From Galeopsis tetrahit (Eukaryota; Streptophyta; Magnoliopsida; Lamiales; Lamiaceae): DNA of 64,000 nt. Within the stretch, counting starts at the first letter, position 1, and every line of letters begins with the position of its first letter. Made by a program: the position numbers and the translations under genes. Under the pieces are notes generated by a model, which worked only from the letters and a program-made list of their open reading frames with translations, made no database searches and had not been told where the DNA came from. The stretch lies in the NCBI GenBank assembly GCA_963675135.1, contig OY776120.1, positions 16,582,001 through 16,646,000 on the forward strand, in the 5' to 3' direction. This document shows positions 45,035 to 55,724 of the stretch, piece after piece.

Positions 45035-47836
45035 CTAGATTTTTACCCGTGCAATCGGGCTTGTTATAATTTAGTATTTTGTAGACGGTAATGTTATTTT
45101 TATTGTTTCTATAATAAATATTTTTGGTGTTTAATAAAAATTGAATGTTAATTTCAACATTGTAAATTATAGAATGTATTTACAATCCAACAACCTACAT
45201 CACTACTTTTAATTACATAATTGCCTATTACTTTGATAACATAGAACCATATTTTAAAATTAGCTTTTCCTAACAGGTCGAGAAACCTGAGGAAGGGGTT
45301 TGTTGTCCACACCACGAATCATGACCACATTTCCTATTTCACGAGTTCACGTTGAGTCTTCTTTCTGCACCCATGTTCTTCTCTACTTATTAGCTGCAAG
45401 GACTTTTGTTTCACTTATTAATTAAATCAACAATACTCATACGAATTAGGTGGTGGACATTTCTCCACAAAATAAATCCAAGAAGTTGCCTTAATGATGT
45501 GTATAAGTTGAAATCTTGACAAATTACATAGAATTGCAAAAGGAGCAGTAACATAAGAAGACATATATTGAGGGCAACACAATTCAAAGAATTTTTCGTA
45601 TGGAATATGCAACATGAACATCCACTTGAATTAAGGACAAACACAATCCACTTGATATGTTCCTAATTTCAATAAACCCCTCTTGAAGTAAACAAAAAAT
45701 TGTGAGGATTTCTCCAGATATATTATATGATCCTTTTGTCTCATGGAAAACAACAAAATTCAAATTGGGATTCAGATACAGACAATAGTAAGAAAAAATG
45801 ATGGGCACAATAACTAAACTGCAAAAATAGTATCATTGATCAACATCGATGAATAGTAGGTTGTGGGTGGTCATAACCAAGACGGTAAGATACTTTTCAA
45901 TTGGCATAACATTTTCTTATCTCTTTTCAGAATAAATTAAGACCGGGTATATTCTGAATTCAAAGTTTTGTGCATAAATTTTTATATGGAGTTGTAAAAA
46001 ATGGTCAAAGAAGTGAGACTCGCATAACTAACGAAATGAAGAAGCAGATAGAGTATTCACAGATAAAAATAGGTAGTCTACATAGCTAATTGTCACTGAA
46101 TTGATAATTGTAAATTAAGTGAATGACTTATCTCCAACATGTAACTATCATTATTAATGAGTTAAAAAAAAATTCACAGAGAGCTAATTAACTAATTAAT
46201 TTAGTGAATGAAGTCAAACCAAAAGGCATACCACATTCTTTGTATCTGACACAGGTTTTGGTGCATATAGAATCACCTATTAGTAGTCATTACAATCATA
46301 ACAATATAATTGTTTTGACATAAAGTTCAATTTCACCCTACTTAAAATCTTTAAACAAACAAACACCATTACTATTTGTTAAGATTTCAAAACCCTCCAT
46401 TTAAAAAAGATTTCAAAATTCACCTACACCCAAATCAAACATCCCATTGGTATCATATATATGCTGGCAATACCTGAAGTTAAAATACTAAATAAATAAG
46501 CATACAGAAGGCAAAAGAAACTAATGATGGGAGAGATATTGTTATCTACTTTTCTTTTGCAAAATTATTTATTAGCATTTCTAAAATGTTAAATTTTTTG
46601 CAAACACCACCAAAGAATACCCTTTTGCAGGAGACGGATTTTGTAATGGTTGCCATGGCTAGAATCTAAGCCTTCTCCTAAAGCTATAATACCCTGCTAT
46701 GGATAATAGAAGAACCCTAACAGATGAAGGCAAAAGATCAAGTTATTCTTGTGACTTTGAACAATAAAATAACCCTCCAAAAAATAATTATTTCAGGTTA
46801 TACTATTTTGTGACTCTCAATAGAAAAGCTGAACCAACTTATTTCATTGTCAGTTTGCATACTACAATAAACACTTAAAAGATAAAAACCTGATAATAGT
46901 AGTTTGAAAAAAAAAACAAGTTTTCAATTAAAACACCCCCTACCCTACCACCATGTTTGCTGAACAATAAAGAAATTCAGATTTGAGATTAAGGATAAGA
47001 AGCAGATAGAAAACTCCCAGAAACTACTGATAGAGATTTGATGGCTAGTTTATAGATGATTAAGTAACAGTTATCTAACTTAGCTATGAATTCTCCCTCA
47101 ATTGTCTATCTTCGTATCTCATTTAAGTAATAGATTTATGGGGCAAGATATATATATATATATATGGAAATACATTTAAGGGGATTTATACTACTATGAT
47201 TTAGATTTAACTACAATGGTGCATTTTCAAGTGGAAAATTCACCACTACTAATTAAACACAATCACTATAAGGGCCAGAGGAAAAATAGAACAGGATACT
47301 CACCCACCCAATCTTCATTTGTTGCCTGCACATTATACAACCACAATAGAATAGAAGACTTTAATGCAATGTAGATTAGTTATAAGCATATTCAATTAAT
47401 ACAATTACAAAAAATCAAGCTAAAGGGACTATTGAATTTAAACTTAAATTTATGCATGAAGATTTAAATTAGATTATAAGGAAGCACATAGAGCAAAATA
47501 GAAGAGCTTAAAGTGCATTATCACTCAATAAGACAGTAACAATTAAGATTTGTTGAATTGCTACAAGACACATGCTGAAACCATCTTATTAGCATGCAGT
47601 AGCAGATGGATTTTTACATATACTTACATCATATTGACATGTGGCAGGAGACAACAATAAGCCAACAAAATATAACTCGATGAGACATAGCTGGAGTGCT
47701 CTGTTGAAGCAAAAGTTGTGCACAGGGTTTACAGAACAAATAAATTGTTTTTCTGAAGCAAGAGAGCAATTAGATAGGGTGCTCATAAAACTAATTATAT
47801 GGTGCACAATTAGTAAAACAATTAGTAAAAATATCA

Positions 47837-47957
47837 GACAAAGTGGGATAGCTCAAGTGGTTAGAGCACCACTACCTAGGCCTTAGGTCCTGGGTTCGAG
47901 TCATGGGGAGGGGAAAAAAAGGGATGGGTATTTAACTTCCATAAAAAAAAAAAAAAA
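47837..47957 (+). mobile_element. tRNA-derived SINE
   Basis: 121 bp with RNA polymerase III box A (TAGCTCAAGTGG, 47849-47860) and box B (GGTTCGAGTC, 47893-47902), a short unrelated 3' part and an A-tail. Flanked by the 16-bp duplication ATTAGTAAAAATATCA (47821-47836 and 47958-47973). A working tRNA is excluded by the lack of a foldable 3' acceptor half and by the A-tail. It lies inside the Helitron, so it inserted there or travelled with it. Confidence 0.9.
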
Positions 47958-48125
47958 ATTAGTAAAAATATCAAAACATAAAAATATTATCTCATAGCTT
48001 ATATCTGCATTACTTGTTAATTGATGGCTTCTTCATAGTATCTATTGATTCCTAAAAACAAAAGAAATGTCATTAAACTTCTGGTATCAAGAATTCTCAA
48101 ATAGATATCAATGATATATGAACAT

Positions 48126-48227
48126 AATTACAAATTACAATATAAAATTTCAAGAAAGCATTCAATTTAGTCAACTAATTACAAATTACAATATAAAATT
48201 TCAAGAAAGCATTCAATTTAGTCAACT
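48126..48227 (+). repeat. 51-bp perfect tandem duplication
   Basis: AATTACAAATTACAATATAA... begins at 48126 and again at 48177. The two 51-bp units look identical. Non-coding, inside the Helitron. Confidence 0.9.
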
Positions 48228-50504
48228 CAGCCTGAAGAGGCATTTGCCAGAAGATGAAGCAGTTGCAAAATCTCTTCCATTTCTGCATTTATTTTTCAGT
48301 TTCTTAATTGGAAAAGTTAAGGGTCAGAAGTTAGAGAGACTCTTTTATTAAAAGATTGCTTAATTATGACTTATTAAAATTCCTTAATCGGGACACATGG
48401 CAGAAGTTGGGAATACCAAGTGGCAACATGACTCAGATGACACATGAGGGGTCTCAAATGCACACTTGGCGAAAGCAGGAGAGACCTGATCCATGCATTC
48501 CACTACATTGCCACTGTAATGGGTTTATCAATTGGTCACTTTTACGGTTCTCTCCGACCTGCTTGAAATAGATATATGTATAACCCGTATAAGTTTATTT
48601 GCATTTTGACCAAAATAATCAACTGGTTTATTTCTTATATCAACCAACCAATCAATTCAAAAACCATTTCCTATGTTTTCTAAATCACAAATTAAATCGG
48701 CATATTCTTCGCAGGAGATAAATTAAAACAAACTCACTCACTTAACCGGGGGGTGTCTCGAATTCTATTCTCTTCTGCAAAGAAAATAAACAACAAAAAT
48801 CTAAAGCATCAAGGGACATACGACATTTGCTGACAAACTTTTCAATAACACAAACTCTGAACTCACCCCCTGCTCCTCTCAGATACCAAGTCCAATTTAT
48901 TTACAGAAGCATAGTGTAAAAAAACTCCCAAATCAGAGGAATCCATCTATTGTAATCCTATAGCTGGAAAAAGAAGAAGAAGTAAACAATAATTTAAATG
49001 GTTTCAAAGAAACATCTATATCAAAAGTAGATTTTCACAAACATGATTTCATATTATAGAGAGAAATAAATGTAATGTTAATTTCTACAACGACTCAATT
49101 CAATAATGAGTTATGCATCATATTTCACTTATTCTCTCTCATATCTCTGCTAAATTCCAAACATCTATATTGGTAAGGCTACAAATATCACCGTACTAAT
49201 TTTCCACGAATAATAAATTAGCCACATCAGAATCCCACACAACAATTTTATAATTGCAGAATTCAAATTAAATGAGAGACTCACAGAAACTTGGACTTAA
49301 TCAGAATTGCACCAGAGGAAAATCTATTAACCACGGACCTCCCAGCACCAATGGATCCCAGTTGTCTCTTTATTCAAAGGCATACCAAGAAAGACTGAAA
49401 CAGAAGCAAAATGATATAAGTTTCAAAGGGGCAGGAGGAAATAAAACCCGGTTTCTACTGAATCAGAAGCAAAATATATAGCAGGTTTGGGAGGAATCGT
49501 TAGAACATCAAACATAAATGTAAAAGGAGTACCAGACCAAATACTGCACATTTTCCCTCCATCATCATCATCATCATCAAGCAGGCTTTACTCTTCTAGT
49601 AGTATTTAACCTGTACAATCTTATTAGCTCTCTATATGCTTACCTATGCTTAGTTTTAGATATGCTTTTCATAGTTTCAGTATGAAGACATATTGATGAT
49701 CCATATGTAGCTGTTTCGTCCAAAAAAAGTAATCACAGGTGTAAATCATTCTATCTAACCTCATCAACAAACTCACAAACAGATGCATAACATAGCTAAT
49801 TAAAATGCACCATCTCAAAATTCTCAGAACATAAAACAACAAAATCCATACGTTGAAACCCTTTTTCAATCGTAGGTCCCGAAACATCTACTAAATCGCC
49901 TTCCTAGAAAAGCTCTTCCACCTTGAGACGCTGATTGGACTCAAAACCTTCAACCTTCTACAACCGGAACTCCTGCAAATGCCGTAAGGGAATAATTTCG
50001 GACTTCTCTAAATGCCCTATCTTCGAAAAAATAAAAAATAGATTCTCATGGATGCTCCCGGTACTTTTGAGAAACTGAGAAGACTAAGAGATGGATGCTT
50101 GGAATGACGGGGAAGACTAAATCTAATGACTCTCTACCTTCAAAATGACATGGACTTGAAATGACACATGTAATTATATAATTTGTCTTAAATTACATGT
50201 GTCAAAGATTGTAAATTCTCAAATGACACATGTCAAAATGATAGAGAGTCTCAAATCACATGTGGCGGAAGGCTGGAGAGTCTATCCTCCTTTTATTATA
50301 GTATAAGATATCAGTTCGATTTTTGGTTAAAAACCGAATTGTGCTCACCCTTTGTAAGAGACTATAATTTTGGACATAGTTATTAAGTTAGTACCCTTCC
50401 ATCTAAAAAGGATAGTCAAATATTTAATTTTTGTTTGTCTCAAATTATATTCATTTTCTTTTTACTCTATTTTTTTTTTCTAAAAGAATCATATATATAT
50501 ATTT

Positions 50505-51285
50505 TTTTGTCTCCCCACCCCTTTTCTATTTTGCCAGAGCAAACACCCCATCGCCACCAACTGTGATACCCCACCCTTCCCTCTAATGTAGATAGGTTGA
50601 AGGCCGTCGAGTTTGGGGCGTTTGCTGTTGCCGCCATCGTCGCAGGCCCCTATTGCCGTCGCCTGCCGCACCACCGCCGGGCCACCACCGACCGCTGCTG
50701 CACAGTCGTTCACCGTCGCCTCGTCTACCTTCGTTTTCAGATCTTTCAGTGGATGTAGGGGTTTTTTCAGGTTTTTAGTTGGGATCAATGGGTTTTCCTC
50801 TCCGACGGAGTCACGGTGGCCGATCGGGTGAGTCATCCATTGATCCCGTTTTATTTTTCGTCTTTTACTTTTATTGTTTAGTTTGTTAGTTTATTTACCG
50901 CTTCTCTTTTAGATCTTGTTTTTATTTTTCCTGCACGTTGTTATTTCCTTCCCTTTATGGGTCTTTTTCCCGGTATGGGTATCCTCCCCTTCGTGGGTCT
51001 ATGTTGCGCTGATGTTGGGCTTGATTGACACCGGTTGGCCTATGGATCGTCTTCTGTGATTTGGGGAGTCGTAGCGCGAGTCGTAGTGTGCGACAATTTG
51101 TCCATTTGGGGGCAAGTTTGCTATCTTTCTTGATCGATGATACTTATGGACAGCTGGTTTGCCTTTGTGACTTTCCACTCTCTCAATATTGAGTTTGGAG
51201 CTAAAAGTCTTTGGTAGAGTTTCTCTATATAGATAGGATGAGCAACATATGTAATCCATATTCCTATCTTTAATTCTACTCTAAA
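50505..51285 (+). mobile_element. A-tailed non-coding retroposon, copy 2
   Basis: Shares with copy 1 (25483-26724), in the same order: GGTGGCCGATCGGG with GATCCC close by, TTCTGTGA(T/C)TTGGGG, GGCGCGAGTCGTTGTGTGCGA (here AGCGCGAGTCGTAGTGTGCGA), CTCTCA..ATTGAGTTTGGA, AAGTCTTTGGTA and a final CTATCTTTAATTCTACTCT before an A/T run. About 0.78 kb here; copy 1 contains an extra internal repeat. GC-rich 5' part, no long ORF. An AT-rich duplication around ATATATATAT is possible but not decidable. Confidence 0.65.
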
Positions 51286-51492
51286 AAATATATATATATA
51301 TTAAACTGTGGCATGAATGTAATTGTAAATTTTACTATGCCTATAATATTTTATTGCTTTGTATGAAAAATAAAAGTTAAGACTATTTTTTAGATGGAGA
51401 AGGTATTTAATATCTCTGCAATAATGGAGAGCGACTGTTTTTTTTTTTTTAATCTAATATGACAGTGGAACATGTAGTAATATTAAAAATTA

Positions 51493-51726
51493 CTCCCACT
51501 GTACACCAAAAGTGTGCTCACTTTTTTTTATATATGCTTTTAAAAAAATCATATTTTAATTATAAAGAATATATTTAATATAATGAGTAGAAAATATATT
51601 TGGTAGATACTCAATCTTGTTAGTAAAGTAGAAAAAATATTCAAAAGTTAACTATTTAAATAGAATAAGCACGTTTTTGTGGACCTCAAAAAAAGAAATG
51701 AGCACACTTTTGGTGGACGGAGGGAG
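51493..51726. mobile_element. Stowaway-type MITE 1
   Basis: 234 bp. The right end (GGACGGAGGGAG) is the classic Stowaway terminus. The left end, CTCCCACTGTACACCAAAAG, pairs with it over ~30 bp (CACCAAAAGTGTGCTCA). TA duplication at 51491-51492 and 51727-51728. AT-rich interior. Confidence 0.88.
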
Positions 51727-51829
51727 TAATTATTTGTAGTTGGTCTACTATGTAAGATTGAAAATTTGGAGTGTAATTTTTAATGACTCAGGATATCGAG
51801 ACTCTAAAAAAATAAATTATTTGTATTAA

Positions 51830-52544
51830 ACGAATGAGGGGCCTACGTCTGCCTATTAAAGGCCTAGCTTGGCCTAGCCTATTTATAACATGTGTCAGGC
51901 TAAGGCTTTTTAAAAAGCCTATTTATTTATGTAGGCCGGACTTAGGCCTTGTATAAAGCCTTTTATAAGCCTAACAAGCCAGCCTATTTATAATTATGTA
52001 TAATATATATATATATAAAATTTGTAGATAAATATTTATATATTTTTTATAATAAAATAATTCTTAAAATATAATACTAACATTAATAGTACATTAAATT
52101 TATTTTATTACTTGAGAAATCATTTTTTAGCTTTTATTTAATTTATCTGCACTTATTTTGATCGTAAATTTATTTGTAATTTTAAATATTAAATTGCGTT
52201 TTTAAAATTTTGTATTAAATAAATTTTAAATAGGCTTCTAAGAGGCTAGAGAAACAATGAAAAGGAAAATTATAATTTCATTGAATGTAAAGGATTACAT
52301 GAGGGAGTATTTATTGATACAAAACATATCTAATATATATCTCTCAAATCTAGGTTAATAAGGAAAGTTAACATAAATACAATATATAATATATATGAAA
52401 TATATTATATATCCAATACGCGCCTGGCCTATTTACTAAAAAGGTCAGGCCAAACCCATACACAGATAATAGACCAGGCTTAAGCTTATTTTTTTTAAAT
52501 AGACCCAGATCTTTTCATGTAAAGCCTGACCTATTTCCACCCCT
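51830..52544. mobile_element. hAT-like MITE or remnant with AGGCCT-rich ends
   Basis: The right end, reversed, reads AGGGGTGGAAATAGGTCAGGC, a common hAT-type terminus. Both sides contain many AGGCCT/GCCTA motifs in opposite orientation around an AT-rich centre. The left terminus is degraded and no target duplication was found. A foreign-looking block (about 52237-52420) may be a further insertion. Confidence 0.4.
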
Positions 52545-52700
52545 AATTCCCATGTAATTGAGACATGTATATAATTGGATTCATATTAAAAAAAAAATGG
52601 ATCCTACAGGTAAAACGGAATTAATTAACGGATTACGAAATTTTAAAGATTTGATGAGTGTAGCCCAATGGTATGCTATTAACGCACATTGCACAAGGTG

Positions 52701-53318
52701 AGGATCAAATCTTACATGTTAGGCCCTCCCCAGTGGAGAGGTTATTTTGGTGATATGGAACACACAAAAGTGGGAAGGTTTTTAGCCATTGAGAAGAAAG
52801 TTTGATGGTTGGGGTTTTTTGGGGAGGTTGTAACATTTAAACCTAGGTTTTTTTTTTTGAGAGAGAGAGTGAGGTGGGCCCCCCAAAAACCATATTTACT
52901 GCATTTTTTGAGAGAGAGAGAGAGAGAGAGGTGGACCCCCAATAAAAAATGAAAGAAAATGAGGTGGGCCCCCAAAAATCTACTTTTTGGGTTTATTGTT
53001 GGGGGACAAGGTCAGGATCAAATCTTACATGTTAGGCCCTCCCCAGTGGAGAGGTTTTTTGGTGACATGGAACACACAGAAACCTTGTGGGGAGGTTTTT
53101 AGCCATTGGGAAGAAAGTTTGGTGGTTGGGGTTTTTTTTGGGAGGTTGTAACATTTAAACCTAGGTTTTTTGAGAGAGAGAAAGTGAGGTGGGCCCCCAA
53201 AAACCATATTTACCGCATTTTTTGAGAGAGAGAGAGAGAGTGAGGTGGGCCCCCAATAAAAAATGAAAGAAAATGAGGTGGGCCCCCAAAAACCTACTTT
53301 TTGGGTTTATTGTGGGGA
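52701..53318 (+). repeat. 313-bp tandem duplication with GA and GGGCCC motifs
   Basis: AGGATCAAATCTTACATGTT starts at 52701 and again at 53014. The two units share GAGAGA microsatellites of different length, GAGGTGGGCCCCC and CTACTTTTTGGGTTTATTG. Several small differences. Non-coding. Confidence 0.85.
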
Positions 53319-53408
53319 GGAGTTTGGTCTTGAAGGTTGGAGTTTTTTGCTTTTGAGGTGGCACACATGTAACAAGGAAAAACCTACTTTTTGGGGTTTA
53401 TTGATATT

Positions 53409-53955
53409 TCTTATCCATTTTTCCCGATTTTCTTGTTTTTCATGAATCTTTTTTTTTCCTTTCCCAAATGAAATTCTTAAAAAATAATACTCCCTCCGTC
53501 CCCCTATAAGTTTCCCACTTTCCTTTTATGGATGTCCCACAATAAATTTTCCATTTTATATTTTTCCATTTTTGGCATATGATTTTCTCTCTCCCAATCA
53601 CATCACTTACATTTTATCTATTATTTTATCATACTTCATCTCACACTCATCTATTATTTTCTCTCTCACCATCACATCATTTGTACTACATCTATTATTT
53701 AATCATATTTCTTAATCAAAACAACCAAAAGAAAGGGGAAACTTATACCGGGACGGAGGGAGTAGTAATTGATTATATTGTTTATGTATAAAAAGTTGCA
53801 ACAAATTAAAATGATATTTTATATGTATCTTATTTATTTTTTCCCAATTTTCTTCTTTTTTCATGAATTTTTTTTCCCAAATAAAATTCTTAAAATATAA
53901 TATTAATTGATTATATTTTTTATGTATAAAAAGTTACAGCAAATCAAAATGATCT
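53409..53955 (+). repeat. ~130-bp tandem duplication, one unit split by a MITE
   Basis: The segment CTTATCCATTTTTCCCGATT through AATTGATTATATTG and GTATAAAAAGTTGCA (53409-53489 plus 53763-53815) is repeated at about 53828-53955. The first unit contains the Stowaway at 53490-53762; the second is uninterrupted. Confidence 0.75.
53490..53762. mobile_element. Stowaway-type MITE 2
   Basis: 273 bp. Ends CTCCCTCCGTCCCCCTATAA and, reversed, CTCCCTCCGTCCCGGTATAA. TA duplication at 53488-53489 and 53763-53764. No coding capacity. Confidence 0.93.
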
Positions 53956-55004
53956 TTTTAGATACTATGATTTAAAAAAAAAAATTGTGCTAGATATCTC
54001 CCACATTAAACTGTTACTATTGTTATTATACGTATTTGGTTATTATATGTATTTGAACTAAATATGTATATTCCATCTGGACCCCCATTTTTTAAATTTA
54101 TTTAGATCTATTATAATTTGTTATTAACATTAATTTTAGCAAGAATTATAATATAAGTATAAGTTGAAAGTATATAGTATGTGTTCATATACAATCTAGT
54201 ATTAGTTCATATATATATATAGTATAACAACAGTTCCAGTTCATATACATTATAATATAAAATCTAATGTCTCCTGCTTTTAAAGTACAACATGATATGC
54301 TACAAGCTCTAAACTCAAAAAATATATAGTATTAATTTACACGGAGTATAGCATTAATTCAGATACATTATACTATTAGTTCTCATATAGTGTAGTATTA
54401 GTTCGTATATTCATTTCCAATCACAATCCCAAACTATTGAAACTTTAAAATATATCTTTATTTTTTACCATTGAAAGTAAATGAACACAAACAAGAAAAT
54501 AAATTTACAAAAGTCAGCATTAACATGGACATTGTATCACCCATTATTTGTCACTGATATACCACCTAAAAAAACAGCACTAACTAATTTGTATATCTAA
54601 TGCCAAATAACTTCATTTTTTCACACATTGTTTGACACTTATTGCCCACAAACTTAAACAAACGTAGAGAATAATGAAGAAATAGTCAATGATAGACATA
54701 CACATACACCAAGTTACCAGTTACTGAGAAGATAAATGGCTATTTAGTAACATTATATCCAAAACATGCACTAAACACTAAAGGTAATGAACAAAAATCC
54801 AATTAAATATGATTTTGGAAATCCTGTAGCTAAAAGCACAACAACAAACATTAATCTTAGCAAACAGTAAGAATTAACTTGTGCATGTGATCCCACAGAA
54901 GATATATTCCAACCACCATCATAAAGCATTTTAACAATATAACAAACAATAAAGAAAGAGCAAATACCAAATACTGCTTCATTGCATTGGGGGTAAGAAG
55001 TAAG
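53956..55004. other. AT-rich DNA left of element G
   Basis: Recurrent TAGTATTAGTTCATATA-like words (54180-54420) but no ordered tandem array and no gene. Confidence 0.55.
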
Positions 55005-55685
55005 TGTTGTGGAAGGTGCCAAAATCAGAGTCGATTGCTCGGCGCAGCGGAATGCACAAAAGCAACAATCATTTTCCACAAAAGCTCAATAGACAACGGA
55101 CCAAATATACAAATTAACTACAGAAATTAAATACGCAATAACACCAAGATTTTTACGTGGAAAACCCCTTCACAAGAGGGTAAAAAGCACGGGACCCCGT
55201 CCAGCAAAATACTCCACTATATCAAATGGGAATACAAAGTTTCCTTCTCTATTACAAATAGAGGAATCAACACCAATAGCACCAAACTATCCTCAAGAAT
55301 ACTATTCTTGGAACACACAATAAACATAGGAAGAGAGCAAACTAATACAATGAGAATGAAACTATCAATTTCTCGTTGTACCTCTCGGAGACGATTCGTG
55401 AAAATCTACTCCAACCAAAATGAAGAGCACGTCGCCACGAGCTCCCCCTCGAAATTTGAGACAAAACGGTGAAGAAACGAGTGCTCACGAGACAAACCCT
55501 TCTTCTCCCTTTCTCTTTTTCTTTCTCTCCCCTGTTTCTTTTCTTGGTTTCTGTCAATTGGAAAAAGGCACGACTACTGCCCTTCTCACCAAAACAATTC
55601 AAGTTTTGGGCCAAAACATTATTACCAAATTTGTGGGCTTCTTTAATTGTTTCTTGGGCCCAACTATAATTGGGCAAGCCCAACA
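55005..55685 (-). repeat. 3' LTR of element G
   Basis: 681 bp. The neighbouring polypurine tract on the minus strand is TTGGGAGGGGGAGAT (55686-55700). Small plus-strand frames here repeat in the other LTR and are not genes. Confidence 0.95.
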
Positions 55686-55724
55686 ATCTCCCCCTCCCAA
55701 TATAGTTGGCCATTTACGTCACTT

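Larger units (their letters stand above)
45035..50308 (-). mobile_element. Non-autonomous Helitron, 5.27 kb
   Basis: On the minus strand it starts TCTTATACTATAATAAAAGGAGG (first bases at 50308), a typical Helitron 5' end. It finishes with a hairpin (CCCG-loop-CGGG, 45046-45059), then 7 bases and CTAG (45035-45038). The insertion point is A (45034) / T (50309) as expected. A subterminal 14-bp inverted repeat TGACACATGTAATT (50162-50175 and 50191-50204) lies near the 5' end. No Rep or helicase ORF. The interior is AT-rich and I recognise no coding cargo on either strand, apart from a SINE. The exon/intron-like texture near 49280-49480 could be captured host sequence. Confidence 0.72.

Noticed and set aside
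47845..47902. tRNA gene on the plus strand
   Set aside because: Only the A and B boxes are tRNA-like. No acceptor stem closes, an A-tail follows, and target duplications flank it, so it is a SINE.
50613..50831. Small Ala/Pro-rich ORF at 50613-50831 and its counterpart at 25523-25711
   Set aside because: These come from the GC-rich 5' part of the retroposon family; the frames are on opposite strands in the two copies.
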